Shown here: positions 33,148-46,104 of the stretch, in pieces | Layout: every line of letters begins with the position of its first letter | Numbering within the stretch: position 1 is the first letter of the stretch | Assembly: GCA_002197995.1 (NCBI GenBank) | Contig: NGZR01000002.1 | Span: 5,456,001 to 5,520,000, forward strand | DNA length: 64,000 nucleotides | Direction of reading: 5' to 3' | Origin: Gaeumannomyces sp. JS-464 | Lineage: Eukaryota > Ascomycota > Sordariomycetes > Magnaporthales > Magnaporthaceae | Program-made: the position numbers and the translations under genes | The notes under the pieces: model-generated | What the model saw: only the letters and a program-made list of their open reading frames with translations | Database searches by the model: none | What the model was told of the DNA's origin: nothing

Positions 33148-34792
33148 CTAGTCTAACTCAACCCCAGCCAACGCCTCGCTTATGAATGCATCCGATCCTG
33201 TCGACCCAACAGAGCCATCCTCATTAGAACTGCCAGTCAAGTCGTTGTTCTTGTTGCCGTTTCTCCTGCTGGCGGTGCTGCTACTCTCAGGGGCAGCTCT
33301 TTTCGGCCGGACGTCGTCCTCGTCATCGCTCCTGCTGGCCTCACTTTCCGTCTCTGGCGGCGTCTGCAGGCCAGTGACAGCCGCCGCGCCCTGCCGCCTC
33401 CTCCGCAGCATGCACATTTCGACCGTGATTCCGGGGCCGAAGGCGCAGCCAACCACATACTCGGCCGGGGCCGGCCGCCGGGAGTATGGGCATCCATGTC
33501 TTTTTGGCGCAGACGATCCAGGACGCTGAAGATGGTGGCGGAGCTCGAGTTGCCGTGGTTCATGTACGTGTCGTAGCTCGCGCGCATGTGCTCCGACGCG
33601 ATCCCCATGGCCTTCTCCGCGCCGATCAGAATTGTTGCCCGCCCGGGTGCATGGCCCAGTCAAAGTCGGTCGCTGCGCTGTACGCCTTCGGCAGTGGCGG
33701 GAGCGACGACATGAGCGACTCAAACGTCGGCTGGAGCACCTCTGTGGTCAGTTTGGGCACGTGCTGTGTCAAGACAACTTTCCACCCTGAGCCGATTTGG
33801 TTTTCAACAAGGTTAGCAGGATGAACCGACCGGCCGAGGGTCAAAGGCAGAGCTAGGTCTCGCCAAACTCACCAGCAGGATCCACATCGAATCCAAGGTC
33901 GCTCTCGGTGTCTGGTATCGTCCTATGCTGCCATCCGAGCAGATCGAACGCGGGCTCAGCGGCCGGGGCCTGGCCGACGCCATTGCTCAGTACAACGGCG
34001 CTGGCGCAGTCGGAGAAGAGGCAGACGCCGATTCGGGTGGTCTGCTCGGAGTTGATGCTGTCCAGTTCGCTGCGCACAAAGGTAGTGCTGACCTCGAGAG
34101 CCAGAACCAGGATGCGGGCTGGCAGGCCGCGCATAGCATGGCCGAGGGCGAGGTTGGCGGCGGTGCGCAGGGCGGCAAGCCCGCCACTGCAGCCGACACC
34201 GTGGAGAAGCACTTTCTCGACCGAGGGGGACAGACCCAGAGCACGGGCAACAAAGTGGTCGTAGCCTGGGTTGGCGCTGTCGGTGCATGTGGTGGAGACC
34301 ACATGGGTGATCTGGGCGGCGGCGTCGTCGCCGAGCCCCGCGTCGGCGAGTGCACGGCGCGCGGCGCTGATGGCCAGGGGCACACCGTCGCTCATGAAGG
34401 TGCTGTGCAGCTCCGCTATTGACGGTGCCGTCGGCCTGTTGACCAGGGGGTGCTCTGGGTTGCCGATCGAGGAGCGCGCCTCGATACCGGTGTAGCGGTT
34501 TATGTCAAGCACCTTCTTCATGCTGCACGTGAGCGCGTGGGCGGTCAGCACACCAAGATGCTCCTTTTGCACTTCTACTTTCCCACCATGCGCATCGGCC
34601 GGACGACAGGGCATTATGGGCACATCCGGCCGGCGCGCCCTTGGCCAGGATAACTCACGCTGGCGAATCTGGATAGAAGCGCTTCCCCAAAGTCTCGACG
34701 GCATCTGGCTTGAGCGAGTACGGCGGGTACTGTGAGCCAACTCCGAGGATGGAGAGCCCTAGCTCCCGGAAGCTGCTTTGCGGCGCAGCCAT
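33148..34792 (-). CDS. Type III polyketide synthase (chalcone/stilbene-synthase-like)
   Basis: Exon 1 is 34792-34659 and exon 2 begins at 34522 after a 136-bp intron. A second intron near 33790-33870 leads to the C-terminal exon. The protein carries the catalytic triad of the family: Cys in GVGCSGGL, His in DWAMHPGG and Asn in MNHGNSSS. These condense malonyl-CoA onto a starter to give resorcinols or pyrones in the cytosol. Further family segments are STTCTDSANPGYD and the C-terminal GCAFGPGITVEM. A long Ser/acidic tail ends at 33148. The frame slips in a G run near 33640, just after HPGG, and again near 33475, so as written the protein would end before the Asn residue. Both slips are one base; they may be sequence errors or real. 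Neighbours are two small membrane-protein genes. Confidence 0.78.
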
Positions 34793-36317
34793 TTTTTGCA
34801 GGCTTTTCTTGCCTTCTTGTCCTTTCTTTTAGTTTTCTGCTTCTTTTAGTTTTATCCAGGCGCAAGCAGCGTCTCCCAGGACCGAGCCCGTAAGTGGTCT
34901 AGCCGTCCTGGAGCCCCAGCCGGCCTTGTGCCTCTCGGTGAGAGTCGCCGGCGGCCAATTGAACGGGCAACTGAGCACGTGGGCGGGGAGGCTGTTGACG
35001 GGCAGGCACGGCGTTCGTTGTATGCAAGGGAACGGGCGGTTGTGACGATTACTGGTTCGAGCAACAATGGAGGGCAAAAATGTTGAGGTTGATTCTCATA
35101 GATTTCGTTTCGCGCGGTCAGAGAACCGGCTGGCACTGCAGGAGCTGCTTGGCCAAATTAGGCAGGATACATCAGCTCCCGTACTTTACGACGTCAGTGA
35201 AAAGCACTGATTGCATCTCTCCTACCTGACTTCCAGGCTGCTCGACCCTCTTGTGTTGGAACCCTGCGTCGCCTGCCCTTCGGCTACAGAGGTCTCAAAC
35301 GCTGGCCTGTGGATCTTGGTACGTGCCCAGACAGGAGCATTTTTTTCCCCCCAGCGGTCAGGGACCTGATGGGGCCCGAAGAGCCCAGGCCGGCCGGGCA
35401 AAGTCACGACCTTGTACCTCCACCATCGTTGTGCGCGCCGTTGCTTGGTACGGATGGCAAGAGACGGCAAAAAAGAGTTGTTACGCGGGTCAAATGCGGT
35501 GTGCGCAAGGTGCAGGGATCATGGATGGAATCACGGCATCGCAACAGGCCCTTGAATCGCAAGGGGTTTGGGGGAGGCTGAGAGGGCAGCACTCCGCGTC
35601 TGTAATTTGGAAAAGAAAAACGCACGCTGTCCTGTCGTGTTGCGTGGCCACAGCCCGACAGAGTTGGAGAAGGCGCTGTCGTCTGGCCAGCGGCGGGACA
35701 GAGATTGCGAATTGGCCAATCGATTGCCCACGGCTGCAAGGTTCACAGGGATCGCCCCCGCAGGAAGCCCCCAGCCAATCCAGCCGCGAGTGATGACGCT
35801 TCCACTCTACGTGAAGACTTTTGAACGGGCAGTTTTAGTTACCATGGATGATGTGCATCCGCACCGAGGTGCCTCGGCAGGCAATAGAATGCGAGGTTAG
35901 CTGGAGATTTGGTGCATTTGGCGGTGGATGTTGTTTAATAACAGCCTCTCGCTCACCTGACAGCCTCCTTGATGGGGGTATCTCGAGAGAAAAGCTTATG
36001 TTGTACTGACCCATTGTCACAAGCAACTCGGTCCCTGAAGAGACGACCGGCGGCGAGTCAACAGCATGTACCTTGGAGGTACCCCCTTGTGGAGCTTTCC
36101 GCCCGTTGAAACCCTCATCCCGCCGTTCGTTCCCGTTTACACAGGTTGTTCCGAATCCCGACTGCACGGGTAACGCAAATCCGACCTGATCCCCTCTGGG
36201 TCGACAAAGAGGCATCCGATAAGATTTGGCCCGTGATGGCGCGTGCTCACCGATTTCACGATCCACGGGGACCACTCATCATGAACGCCTAGCAAACAAT
36301 AAAAAGTCTCGCAAAAA
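34793..36317. other. 1.5 kb intergenic, no gene recognised
   Basis: This is the region between two divergent genes and probably contains their promoters. Open frames at 35251-35793 (+) and 35404-35739 (-) overlap and look random. Confidence 0.5.
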
Positions 36318-36751
36318 ATGATAATCTCCAAACTCCCACTAATCCTGCACATCCTGGTCGAGACGGCCGCGGCACGCTCCTTCATCCTGCAACCCCGGAG
36401 CCAGCTGCCGCTCGAACAGCCCCGGGACGGCGGCTCGACGCGGCGCGAGGCCGACCTGATCCTCAAGAATCTCGGCGGCGCCCTCCTGGCCACCAACCTG
36501 ATCGCTCTGGTGCTGGTCCTCCGCCCAGACGCCGAGGCCCTCGACCGGACTGGCCGCCTCGTTGCCCTTGCTCTGGCCTCATACCACGTCTGGCCAGCCT
36601 ACAGGGCCTTCTCGCGCATCGCCCGCCCCATCGTCCCCGCGCAACGGGGAGCGATACCCCGCTTGGTGGCCCGCCTGTGCACCTTGCGGTCCACGCAGTC
36701 TGCCTCGTTGGTCTGCTGGGTTCCGGCTTACTTGGCGGAACGGACCGATAG
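36318..36751 (+). CDS. Small multi-pass membrane protein, unknown function
   Basis: From the ATG at 36318 the protein has three or four hydrophobic helices: LPLILHILVETAAA at the N-terminus, NLGGALLATNLIALVLVL, LVALALASYHVWPAYRAF and, after a frame slip near 36655-36665, VHLAVHAVCLVGLLGSGLL, ending at the TAG at 36749-36751. About 145 residues in all. Proteins with this pattern occur widely in filamentous ascomycetes without a known role. Read without correcting the slip, the frame continues to 36806 with a hydrophilic tail that lacks family character. It is the last gene of the accessory half. Confidence 0.5.
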
Positions 36752-37076
36752 AAGTAGCGATAGTGAGAGAGGCAGAACGTTGGGGCTAAAGGGTGGGATT
36801 CGGTGATATGAGCCAGCCGGAGTTCACAGGCTTGATCCCACAAGATCTGCCACAACCGTATCATGTTATGAATCAGCGCCAGCCTACCTTGGACTAGACA
36901 AGATTTTGATGATAGCAGATGTTTTGTCTCCTGATGGCACAAGATGTACTAACTAGGTACCTATTTACAAGTGTTTTATGTGCACCAGCCCTATGTATCC
37001 TGAAGCCGATGCATAACGGGGGAACCCTGATCTTTGGCTGTGTGGGCTTTACTTGCTCTTTCCGAGGCAGGCTTCC
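36752..37076. other. Boundary between accessory and core halves
   Basis: A 325-bp spacer with an ACTAGGTACC motif near 36953. No gene. Right of it the gene order is dense and conserved. Confidence 0.5.
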
Positions 37077-38948
37077 CTACCTGAACAGCCTCAGACCTTG
37101 CCCCTCCAGGTTTGCACCTCCCATCTCCTCATCATCGGACCCGCCATCGTCCTCGCGCAGCTCCATCTTCTGCCCGAATAGCGTGCCGAAGAATCGATCG
37201 ATAGCCGCCTGCTCCCAGCTCCGCCGGTCCTCGGGCGCCATGAAGTTTTGCAGCTTCTCGTGCACAGTGAATCGCAGCTTGCGGCCCTTGCTCGCGCGCC
37301 GGTCCACCACTTTGCGCGTCTTGGCCTCCCTGGCCGCCGCGCCCCACCGCACCGTAGGGATCGACGACGAGCCCGGCCCGCCGTCCCCGCCCGAGGAGTC
37401 CATGGTCCGCTGGTCCACAAGCTCCTTGAGCAGCAGCTGGTAGAAGTCGGCGTCGTCATAAATGTCTTCGTCCTCCTGTACCTTCTTGGCCGCCTGAACC
37501 GGCGCGCATGATCGCGGCACCTGCGTGCGCTTCACGAGCCGGTCTGACTGCACCAGCTGATCATCCAGCACCGAGGTGAGCGGCTGCACCGTTGCATTAC
37601 CCAGCTTGCGCGAGGTAGCTACGGCCGTTGTACTCCGGACTTTGTCGGACCACTTCTCAAGCACCTTCTTCCGGTGGGAGGCTGCTCGAGACTCGATCGT
37701 CTCCATGTCTTCCCATAGCTCGTCGAGAGGTGTGTCGAGCCCCACTTCCCTCTTCCTCTTTTGTCCGGCTGCGGCAGATGAAGCAGTGGGGAGCGAGCGA
37801 CGAAAAGTCTCAATGGTGCTCCAGAGCTTGAGCGCGGCTTCCTCGGCCGCCTGGTACGGCTCGTCACTCGCCGGATCTTGGTCGCTCTCGGAGGTTGTGC
37901 CAAGGGAGTTGACTGCCACAAGCGCCTTCTGGAGTCTGATTCGGACGTTGAGGAGAGCATCAAACGAACGCCGCTGTTGCCGAACCGCGCTGCCCTTCTC
38001 GGCGTCTGCCTTGGCAGCCTCGGACATGGTCGACATGATGCTCTTTTGACCTTCGCTCATCATCTTGCGGAGCTCTGCTCTCTCATCCGTACCCCCATCC
38101 TCAGACTCGTCTCCGCTCGTGCCATCTGTGTCGTCCTCGTCTTCACTCCCGTCGTCGTCGGAGCCCGAGCCGGCATCATCTTCCAACTCGGACCCATCCT
38201 CCGAGTCGGACAGCCCGAGTTCATTCTCACTTTCACCCTCCTCCTCCTCCTCATCGCCAACGGAATGATCTGAGTCGTCGTCCAGATCCTCCGTGGGACG
38301 TCCGTCCTCCTCTTCTGAGTCGGTGAGAAAGTCGGCCGCAGTAGGCCGTTGCCTTCGCTGGGCAGGTGTGAGTTTTGGCTTTGAGCTGCCGCGGAACGTA
38401 AACTTGGCGAACTTCTCCTGGTCGCTCTCGCACAAGGCATCGTCGCTGTCTATCTCTTCGTCGTGATCGACATGGTCCGCCTCGAGGTCAGCCGTCTCTG
38501 GGTCGTCGAACTCTTCGTCCTCTTCCTCCCCGGATGTGTCCTCGTCATCCTCGGCATCTTCTTCCTCTTCGCTACTTTCGTCCAGCGCCGCGCGGCTGAC
38601 TCTCTTGCCGCTGTATTGAGGACCTAGAGAGATGGGGTCTGTCCGGCGAAGCTTGCTCTTCCTGCAAAAAGGGTTAGAGTGGATGTGACAGTAGAAACCT
38701 TGTATGGGTCGCGCATTGTTCGGAGATCTTACCCGACGGAGACATAATGCTCGGTGCCGTCGAGCTCGTCCGAGCCTCCTTCGCTTTGGCTATCGTCGCT
38801 ATCCTCCACGGGACCATCGGCTTCGGGATCGTAATCTGCGCTAAATTAGTAAATACTCCCGTGCGAATTCTCAAGCTTCGATCTCACCCTTGGCTAGCTT
38901 CTCTTCAAACTCAGCAAAGCGCTGCGAGCGACCTTTGGCGGGCGCCAT
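37077..38948 (-). CDS. BFR2: Bfr2/AATF ribosome-biogenesis protein
   Basis: Three exons (38948-38888, 38835-38733, 38661-37077) give 582 residues with no lesion. The first exon encodes MAPAKGRSQRFAEFEEKLAKG, the usual start of this family. The N-terminal half is very acidic (long Asp/Glu/Ser tracts), followed by a coiled AATF-type central region (DALLNVRIRLQKAL, EEAALKLW), a WSDKVR segment and the C-terminal domain with DFYQLLLKEL and HEKLQNFMAP. Bfr2 joins Enp2 and Lcp5 in the small-subunit processome in the nucleolus and is needed for early pre-18S rRNA processing. Introns are 52 and 71 bp with regular GT...AG ends. The start region is divergently paired with the ind1-like gene about 400 bp away. 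Confidence 0.92.
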
Positions 38949-39352
38949 GGTTGATTTCTCCCTGGCAGTGGTGTATCTGCAGGTCGGTCGCGATGCTTCA
39001 GCGAATGCCCACTCTAGACACCGAGAACCCCCACCCAATTTTTCCCAAATTTTTAGCGGGTCGCGACATACTGCCCTGATCGACCGCCTTCTACTTCAGA
39101 CCTATCGTGGGTTGAGTCTTGCTGTTTTGGGCAATAATATGGGTCCTGTCGGCTGCAGGACATGCGAACTCTGACGCATTTTGGATGCTGAGATCCTAGA
39201 TTGGGAGCCAATTGGAGCTTCCAACTCAAGCTGACAAGATCTACTAGACGGATGGCCGGAAAAAAATGCCAACCTAATCTCACGTTCTGCTGCCTCGATC
39301 TATTCTGTGATTTACGACAGAGCGTGCCCGGCTGCTGCCGGTGCTGGTAGAA
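38949..39352. promoter_or_regulatory. Divergent promoter region of bfr2 and ind1
   Basis: The 404-bp spacer between two outward-facing start codons must hold both promoters. I see no TATA box; short ATTGG/CCAAT-type elements occur near 39200. Confidence 0.45.
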
Positions 39353-40643
39353 ATGAATGCGACATGGCGAAGGGCGTTCCATGCCCTGAGGCCACTGCAA
39401 CATGAAAATCCTCTTTGTACGTCTCTCTTCCCTCAGTGCTTCTGAACATAACTGCCATATCTAGTTGCGTAGCAGCAACATGTGCTTTAGTTGGTTGCTA
39501 TTTCAGTGAATGCGGCTGACACGTGATTTCCTACCTGATTTCAGGGGCTACCCAGGACAGGGACGATCCCGCGTATGCAGCGCGGCCTCCCGGAAAGGAG
39601 GAGGATAAAAGACGTGGCAAAGGTCATAGCTGTGTCTTCGGCCAAAGGCGGCGTGGGAAAGAGCACCGTTGCCGGTTCGTCTCTCGGCTCTCGGTGTCTC
39701 CCTGATCGTGATGAGCGGTTTATTACATTGGCTACTCTCTAGATCCTTTTTGCTAATACAGGCATCATTGCGACAGCAAATCTTGCACTGGCCTTCGCGA
39801 GGTTGGGACACAGGTCCGGGATTCTAGACACCGACATATTCGGCCCTTCGATTCCAACACTGTTCAACCTATCCGGCGAACCAAGGCTTTCACAGAGTAC
39901 GGGACTGAAACACCCCTCACCTAGGTAGGTATCTAATGACCTGCTATTGACCTGATCACTTTTGAGGTAGACAACCAACTGCTGCCGCTCTCCAATTATG
40001 GCGTCAAGACCATGTCGATGGGCTACCTTGTCGGCGAGGATGCCCCCGTTGTGTGGCGCGGCATGATGGTGATGAAGGCCCTACAACAGCTGCTGCACGA
40101 GGTCGACTGGGGAGGTCTGGACGTACTGGTACTTGACCTGCCGCCCGGCACCGGTGATACCCAGCTGAGCATCACCCAGCAGATATTTCTGGATGGTAAG
40201 ACGATTCCCCTGTATTATTAGGCGACATTTGGACTCCAACCAACCCCTTTTCGAACTCCTTGCTCACATCCCTTGTGTGTTTGATCTCTGTTCCAGGATC
40301 CATTATAGTCACCACACCACACACCCTTTCGGTTAAGGACGCGGTTAAAGGCATCAACATGTTCAAGAAGGTCAATGTGCCAATCCTGGGGCTGGTGCAG
40401 AACATGTCGGTCTTCCGCTGTCCCCACTGTCATGGCGACACGGCCATCTTCGGCTCCGGCGGCGCGGTCCAGGAGGTCTGCAGCCAGCATCAAATCGACT
40501 TTTTAGGGGATCTGCCCCTCCACCCGAACATCGGTGACGATGCGCATAGGGGGTGTCCTACGGTGGTAGCTGAGCCTGATAGCGAGAGGGCTGGTGTCTT
40601 CACTGGCATTGCAAAGGGCATTGGGCTAAAGATTGGGCTTTGA
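39353..40643 (+). CDS. IND1: Ind1/NUBPL mitochondrial Fe-S P-loop protein
   Basis: About 292 residues in five exons (roughly 39353-39412, 39546-39674, 39779-39896, 39971-40195, 40297-40643). Motifs are the deviant Walker A KGGVGKST of the Mrp/Nbp35 ATPases, DTDIFGPS, the switch DLPPGTGD and the cluster-binding CPHC near the C-terminus. Ind1 delivers 4Fe-4S clusters to respiratory complex I in the mitochondrial matrix; the short basic start ([12 protein letters not shown]) fits a targeting peptide. I chose the ATG at 39353 because it opens the frame of that peptide and of HENPL. Joining exon 1 to exon 2 (GLPR) needs one base less than is present at the CTTTGTACG donor, so either the start differs or a T is extra. 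Every other junction is in frame. The fungal species that have lost complex I lack this gene, so its presence suggests complex I is kept. Confidence 0.88.
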
Positions 40644-40881
40644 GAACTCACTCCCTTCCCCCCAAACAACCTCCAGGTCTATGTCTTTACATATCGGTGT
40701 ATTCTAAGGGCATCAGGACTATCGCTTCGTATGAAAAAAAATCGGCCATTGGGTTGTTGTAATAGGCACTCCATGACAAGCCAAGGGAAATGAGTTAAAT
40801 AACATGTGTATGACCTTTCCATTGTCATAGGCCCAGACAAGGCCCAATCTCTCGCTGTCTTATTGCGAGACAAGCTCACTC

Positions 40882-43800
40882 TCAGTGGAAAATGATAGGT
40901 GCGCCCTTGCGCCTCTGCTGCGTTCCCCCGCCGGCTTGGCCATCCTCGAACTCGAGGAAGCCGGTAGCCGCTATCAGTACCATGAAGGTATCCGCGAGCT
41001 CGGACACGAGCTGCTCCAGACGGTGATCGACAGCTGCGATGCCGGCCGAGCGCTTGAGAACGTGCATCACAAGCATACGGTGATCCGTCAGGAAGCGGCG
41101 CCCCTGTGGCACGTTGTGCGCCCCGCGGCTGACGATGGCTGCGTCGATGACGCGCATCGCCCTGATCAGCAGGTCATAGTGATCTGCCAGAGCCTTGGTG
41201 TTGCTCGGGTCTACCCGAACCGAAGTCCTTCGAGTTAGAAAATGGGGACACTAGCGAGAGAAAGGCATGAGAGGGTTGCTTCCTTACCGATCTGCAACTC
41301 GGGGTCAGCTGCGAAGAGGCCTGAGAGCTCGATTGCCCGCATGAGATTGGCCTGCAGGACATGCTTTGCCCCCTCGCGGCTCTGGCAGAGCTGCAACAGA
41401 AGTGCTAGTTTGGCGTTCTGATATGCCTCTTGTTGATCAGAGCTCCCTGCTACAATCATTATTAGCTGGGCGGGAACACAACCGAGCCAGATATTCCGCA
41501 GTTTCCCCGCTACCAATACTTACCGTCTTGTGCCGAGTTGACGTCGACGAGGATGGTCTTGAGAGAATCGACGAGGATGCCGATGAAGTTAAGCCGGTTG
41601 AGGGCCTCCACGATCTGATTATCGTTCTCTCGACGGCCCAGGTTCACGAAGGCGCCCAGGAGTATCAAGGCGGCTGTCTGGCACGTCGGATCGCCTCCAA
41701 AGGCGTCATCGCACACGACTGTCAACAACCGCTCGCCGTATACCCTGATCGCCTTCGCCGTCTTCCTCCGCCCGGGTACAAAGTCCCTGCCGTCATCAAT
41801 AATGCCGGTGAGATAGCGGTAGCAGATGGCGTAGTATACTGAGCGGAGCTCTGTGTTGCCCGCCCGCCTGCCAACCGAGTGGAGGCACACCTCGAAAAGC
41901 TGGAAGAGCTTTTCGCTGATCAGGTTGCCCACCGCACGGCTGTCCTTGTCGTGCGAGTCTGCGGCCGACAGGTCAAGTTTGAATAGCAGGACACGGGCCA
42001 GTTTTGCTAGCTCGAACGCCTCCGCTGGCCGGTCCGACCCGAATGACTCGAGGCTTGGCAGGATTGCTTGCAGGGCCTGCAGCAGAAAGGCAACCTTGGC
42101 TGTGCCTTGAAGCTCGCTCGACTCAAACATGACTAAAAGAAGATTCACCCAGCTGCTAAGAACCTTGCGTCTCTCGGATTCGGCCTCCGTCTGACGGTTG
42201 CAGTACACGAGGAACTCTTCCAATTCCGCCTGTTCCCGGTCGACAGCGGAGATCTCCCCGGTAGTAGCAAGCTGACCATTCTGAGCGTCTTGCCTCTTTT
42301 TCAGCGCAATGACCTGCCGGACCCTGTCAATGTTGTAGACGGGCATCGACGCGGGCCCGTCCTCCGTACAGGCTTTGAGGTCAAGGTCCTGGAAGTAGGT
42401 AAACTCGGGAGTGGCGATGTTCCATTGTTCCTCTGATGGTAGGAAATCGAACAAGTCAAATACGGTGGGCACCGTCTGTGCCGTGTCCGAGTCGCCGCCC
42501 TTGATCTGCCCATTGAGAGCATCAAAGATGCGGCGCTTGAGGCTCGGCAGGCGGTTCTGGGCGACGCTGCAAAGCTCGATTGCCACGTAGTTGAATGTCA
42601 TATTCCTGCATGCCAGGTACTCAACGAAGCCGACGGCAGCATCAGACATGAGTGAGCCGGCGTCGTTGATATCCTGCCCTTCCCACACGAGGTCGGGCCG
42701 AATCGTCTCCTCGCGCATGATGAGGTGAAAGAGGATGTCGTTCCGGCGTAGTTCGTCCAGTACGATGCTTGAAGACAGCGGCGCACTCCAGAGGACCTGG
42801 AATATCCTCATAATCTTGTACTTGAGCGACACGAGCCAAGTACGCATTCCGAAATTCTCGTCGCCGAAGGGAGTCTCGAGGAGAACCCTGAGCAGGTTAT
42901 GGAACAGGGATATGCGCTCTTCGAACTGGCCCCTCGGCTCGACAGTTAGGTGGCCGACTCCACACTTGAACCCTAGGAGGAGATGTGCTATCGTGGGCTG
43001 GTTGGGCGAGGCACGCAGACAGGAGTAGAGGAAGTCAAGGATGTAGGTCTTGATTTGGTAGTTGGGCGCGTTTGCCTCGCGGGCGAGGTCGAGCGGGTGC
43101 ACCATCTCGGCGATGAGGGAGCCGGCGATGGACTCGGCCTCTCCGTCCTTCTCCAGCGCCACAACTGCCTTATTGCGGTACGACTGGCGGCCCGGACCTG
43201 GATTCCAGGCCGAGATCAGTTTAGATGAGGCCGATATCTTGTCCAGCAACCTCAGGCATGCCATGGTCAAGTCGGGGTGGCCCAGGCCGCAGAAGCGTCC
43301 GAGGTCCGCCACAACCTCCAAGTGGCTCACGAACCCTTCCTCGAAGGAGGCGTATGCGGCGTGAGGCACCGGCCGTTGCCGCTGGCCCGAATTGAGCTTG
43401 ACGATTTGGCGAACGAGGTCTACATAGGTGTCTTGAAGCTCGAGGACTCGGGACACCAGCTCTACCGCCCGGATGATGCCTTGGATGAGCGGCGAGTCTG
43501 GTGAGGCGGTGCCGATGTCGTTGGATTCTTGATGGATCGTGCCGAAGAGTGCATCCACCACCTGGCTGTTGAACATCCACTCCATCACACGGGCAAACGG
43601 GTGGAGGCAGACGTAGGTGGCGAGATCCTTGGTGGAAATGATCGTGTCCACGGCTATGCTGGTCTCGTTGCCCAGGATGATGAGATCCTCGTTGAACGAG
43701 TTGAGACATCGCAGAGCAAACTCCAGACATGTCAGCCGCAGGACCTGAAGCTGGGAAGCATCCTGGAGCTCTTTTGACTTGACCCCAAAAACGTGGCCCA

Positions 43801-46104
43801 TGACGAAGTCGACATATGGCTCGATACCCGGCATCCGGACGCTGGAGCCAAGGGCTTCGGGGAACGGTAGCGAGTCTTTGAGGAGGCTCGCGCCTTCACA
43901 CGGCGAAACAAGTGCGATGAGAACATGGATAAAGGCGTTAGGCTCCTCGAATCCATTTCCAATCTCCTCGAACACAGAATCCATGAGCGCGGACACGCTC
44001 TGGCTGGCCCCCAGGGCAAGGCCGCGCTGAGACGCCCCTGGAACTTGGAAGCTACCACTGACAAAGGCGTCGATGTATTCCCACATGACTCCGCTCTGGT
44101 GCTCCGTTTTCCGCGACAACAGGGCTGCCAAGGCATAGAACCCACACGCCCGGAGCCTTGGGGGAATGTGGCAACTTGTTAGCTCTAGAATGAGCTTGAC
44201 GAGATCGCTATCATGCCTGGTTAATAGGAACACCCTTGCCTCCTCGCTCTGGGAGGAAAGTTTGGCTATCAGGCGAAGGTAGCATTCTAGAAGCATTGCC
44301 TCCTCGGGCTCTGACTCCTCCTGCTCACCGCCTGGCTTGGCCGTCCGGAACCCCTGACCCTGCTGAGCGCTAGGTCGCTCGCGAATTTTTTTGGTGAAGA
44401 ACTCCAGCTCCTTGAAGATCTGAGACCACGTCAACGACTGCGTTCTCCTCATCTTTCCTGAGGCGTGGTGGCTGTCCTCGAGGAGGAAGTCGTTCGCCAG
44501 CTTGGCGTGCGGCTCAGTGTCGGTGATGGCCTGTAGCATCTCGCAGAAGGCACACACCAACGGCGTCGATGCCCTCCGTGACGCCCACTGCATGAAGCCG
44601 GCGAGGTTGCTCTCCGCGTCTGACCAAAAGGCGTCTGCAGCGTCTGGCCGTCGCTCAAATGCGTAGGATATTATGATGAGGAATCGCTCGAGATCCAGAT
44701 CTTGCTCGTGGAACTGGCTGAGCTGACGTTGTTCGTCTTCTTCAACACGCAGTTTCCGTAGGACGTCGGGGAGGTTTGAGATGAAGGCGTCGACGAAGTC
44801 CTCGAGTTGCGCCATCAAGCAGTCGTGGAAGTGGTCTGAAAAGGGGATGGACTCGGTTGCCAGTGACGGAGACTTACGCTGCAGCCACTGCCGGATGCCA
44901 ATGCGCGAGGGGTCCTGCCATTCTGGGGTGGCAACATCAGCCGCGACCGACAGCATGAAATCAAAGCCCCCGTCCTTGAGCGCCTCAATGAACTGCTTCG
45001 TCCGCTCCTTGTCCTCCTTGTCCACGTCGATGGTCGGGTCGTCCACAGGGCCCTCGACGTACCAGCCGCTGTACTCTGCAATCCACCATACCCTAACAGC
45101 GGCATACATAAACGGCATGAGCCAGGGCTGGTCGTCAGGCTGCTTCACGACCTTCTCGTTTAGGCTCCTGGCGACCACCATGTCCCCTATGCCCTCGATG
45201 GATCCGTAGACGCGGATGTACGCTCCCAGAACAGGGAACAGATGGACGAGAAGATGGTCGTACTTGTCGGCTTTCTTCAAGAGGCGGAGCAGCGCTTCGA
45301 AGTTGGATCTGTCGGCGTGCCGCTTGTCGATAGCAGCGCAGAGTATCACGGCCAGGTTCTCGTGCTGTTGGATAAGACTGAGGCGGCAGAACTCGATGGT
45401 CTCGAGCTCGGGCGGTCTCGAGCCGCTGGTCTGGGCCAGTAAAATCTTGTCCGACAGCTTTTGTAGCCACTGCTTGATCAGCATCATGGCTGACATGCAC
45501 CGCGGTACAATCTTCTGGTCTGCAGGCGGACTGGGCGCCCCGGGCGTCGGCGCGCCGAAGACATACTGAGCGACGATCTCGCCCAGGGCCTGTTGCACGC
45601 TGTCATCGAGGCGGTCGTCGTCGGCAAGCTGGATGCATATCCTCATGCAGTCCAGGAGGTACTTTCGTTGCTGGTGGAACCGGATAAGAGCGCATTCGAG
45701 GAGCGGCCTGCCGAGCGTTATTTGGCTGTCCTGCGATTCAAGCAGGATCTTGGCCGCCTCGATTTCGTCGAGATCGACCTCGTCGGCGAGCTGGAGGCAG
45801 TACTCCTGGAACTCTTTGTTGACCGAGTATTCGTCATCTTGGATCTTGATCTTGCCTGTGACGGGTGGTTGTTCCGTGAGCACATAATTCTGCTAGGAAC
45901 GCGGCGGGAGACCAAACCCGGCCTGGACTGACCTGCCTGGACCTGGTCCCTGCTTGCCTGCTTTCTCGGCGGCTTTTGGAGGACGGTCTTGAAGTTCTCG
46001 AGGTTTGCATTGAGCTCTTGGTCCAGGGACTGTGCCGCCTCGTTCGGGTTTTCTCCTAGTGCCAGCAGGTCGCCGTACAAGGACTGGAGACTCTCGAGAG
46101 ACAT
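40882..46104 (-). CDS. NUP192: Nup192 inner-ring nucleoporin
   Basis: A giant, nearly all-helical protein of roughly 1,670 residues. Exon 1 starts at 46104 (MSLESLQSLYGDLLAL). The main exon runs from about 45895 to 41524, exon 3 is 41449-41288 and exon 4 is 41210-40882; both latter junctions keep frame. Recognisable Nup192 segments include FHQQRKYLLDCMR, KYDHLLVHLFPVL, RPDAADAFW, LTWSQIFKELEFF, FNEDLIILG, LLFKLDLS, LRSVYYAICYRYLTGIIDDG and the C-terminal RMLVMHVLKRSAGI. Nup192 scaffolds the inner ring of the nuclear pore complex, binding Nic96 and Nup53. The donor at the first intron is uncertain: the frame requires GTCCAG, while the better GTCAGT a few bases on would shift frame. No lesion is seen over the 4.4-kb exon. 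Confidence 0.93.
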
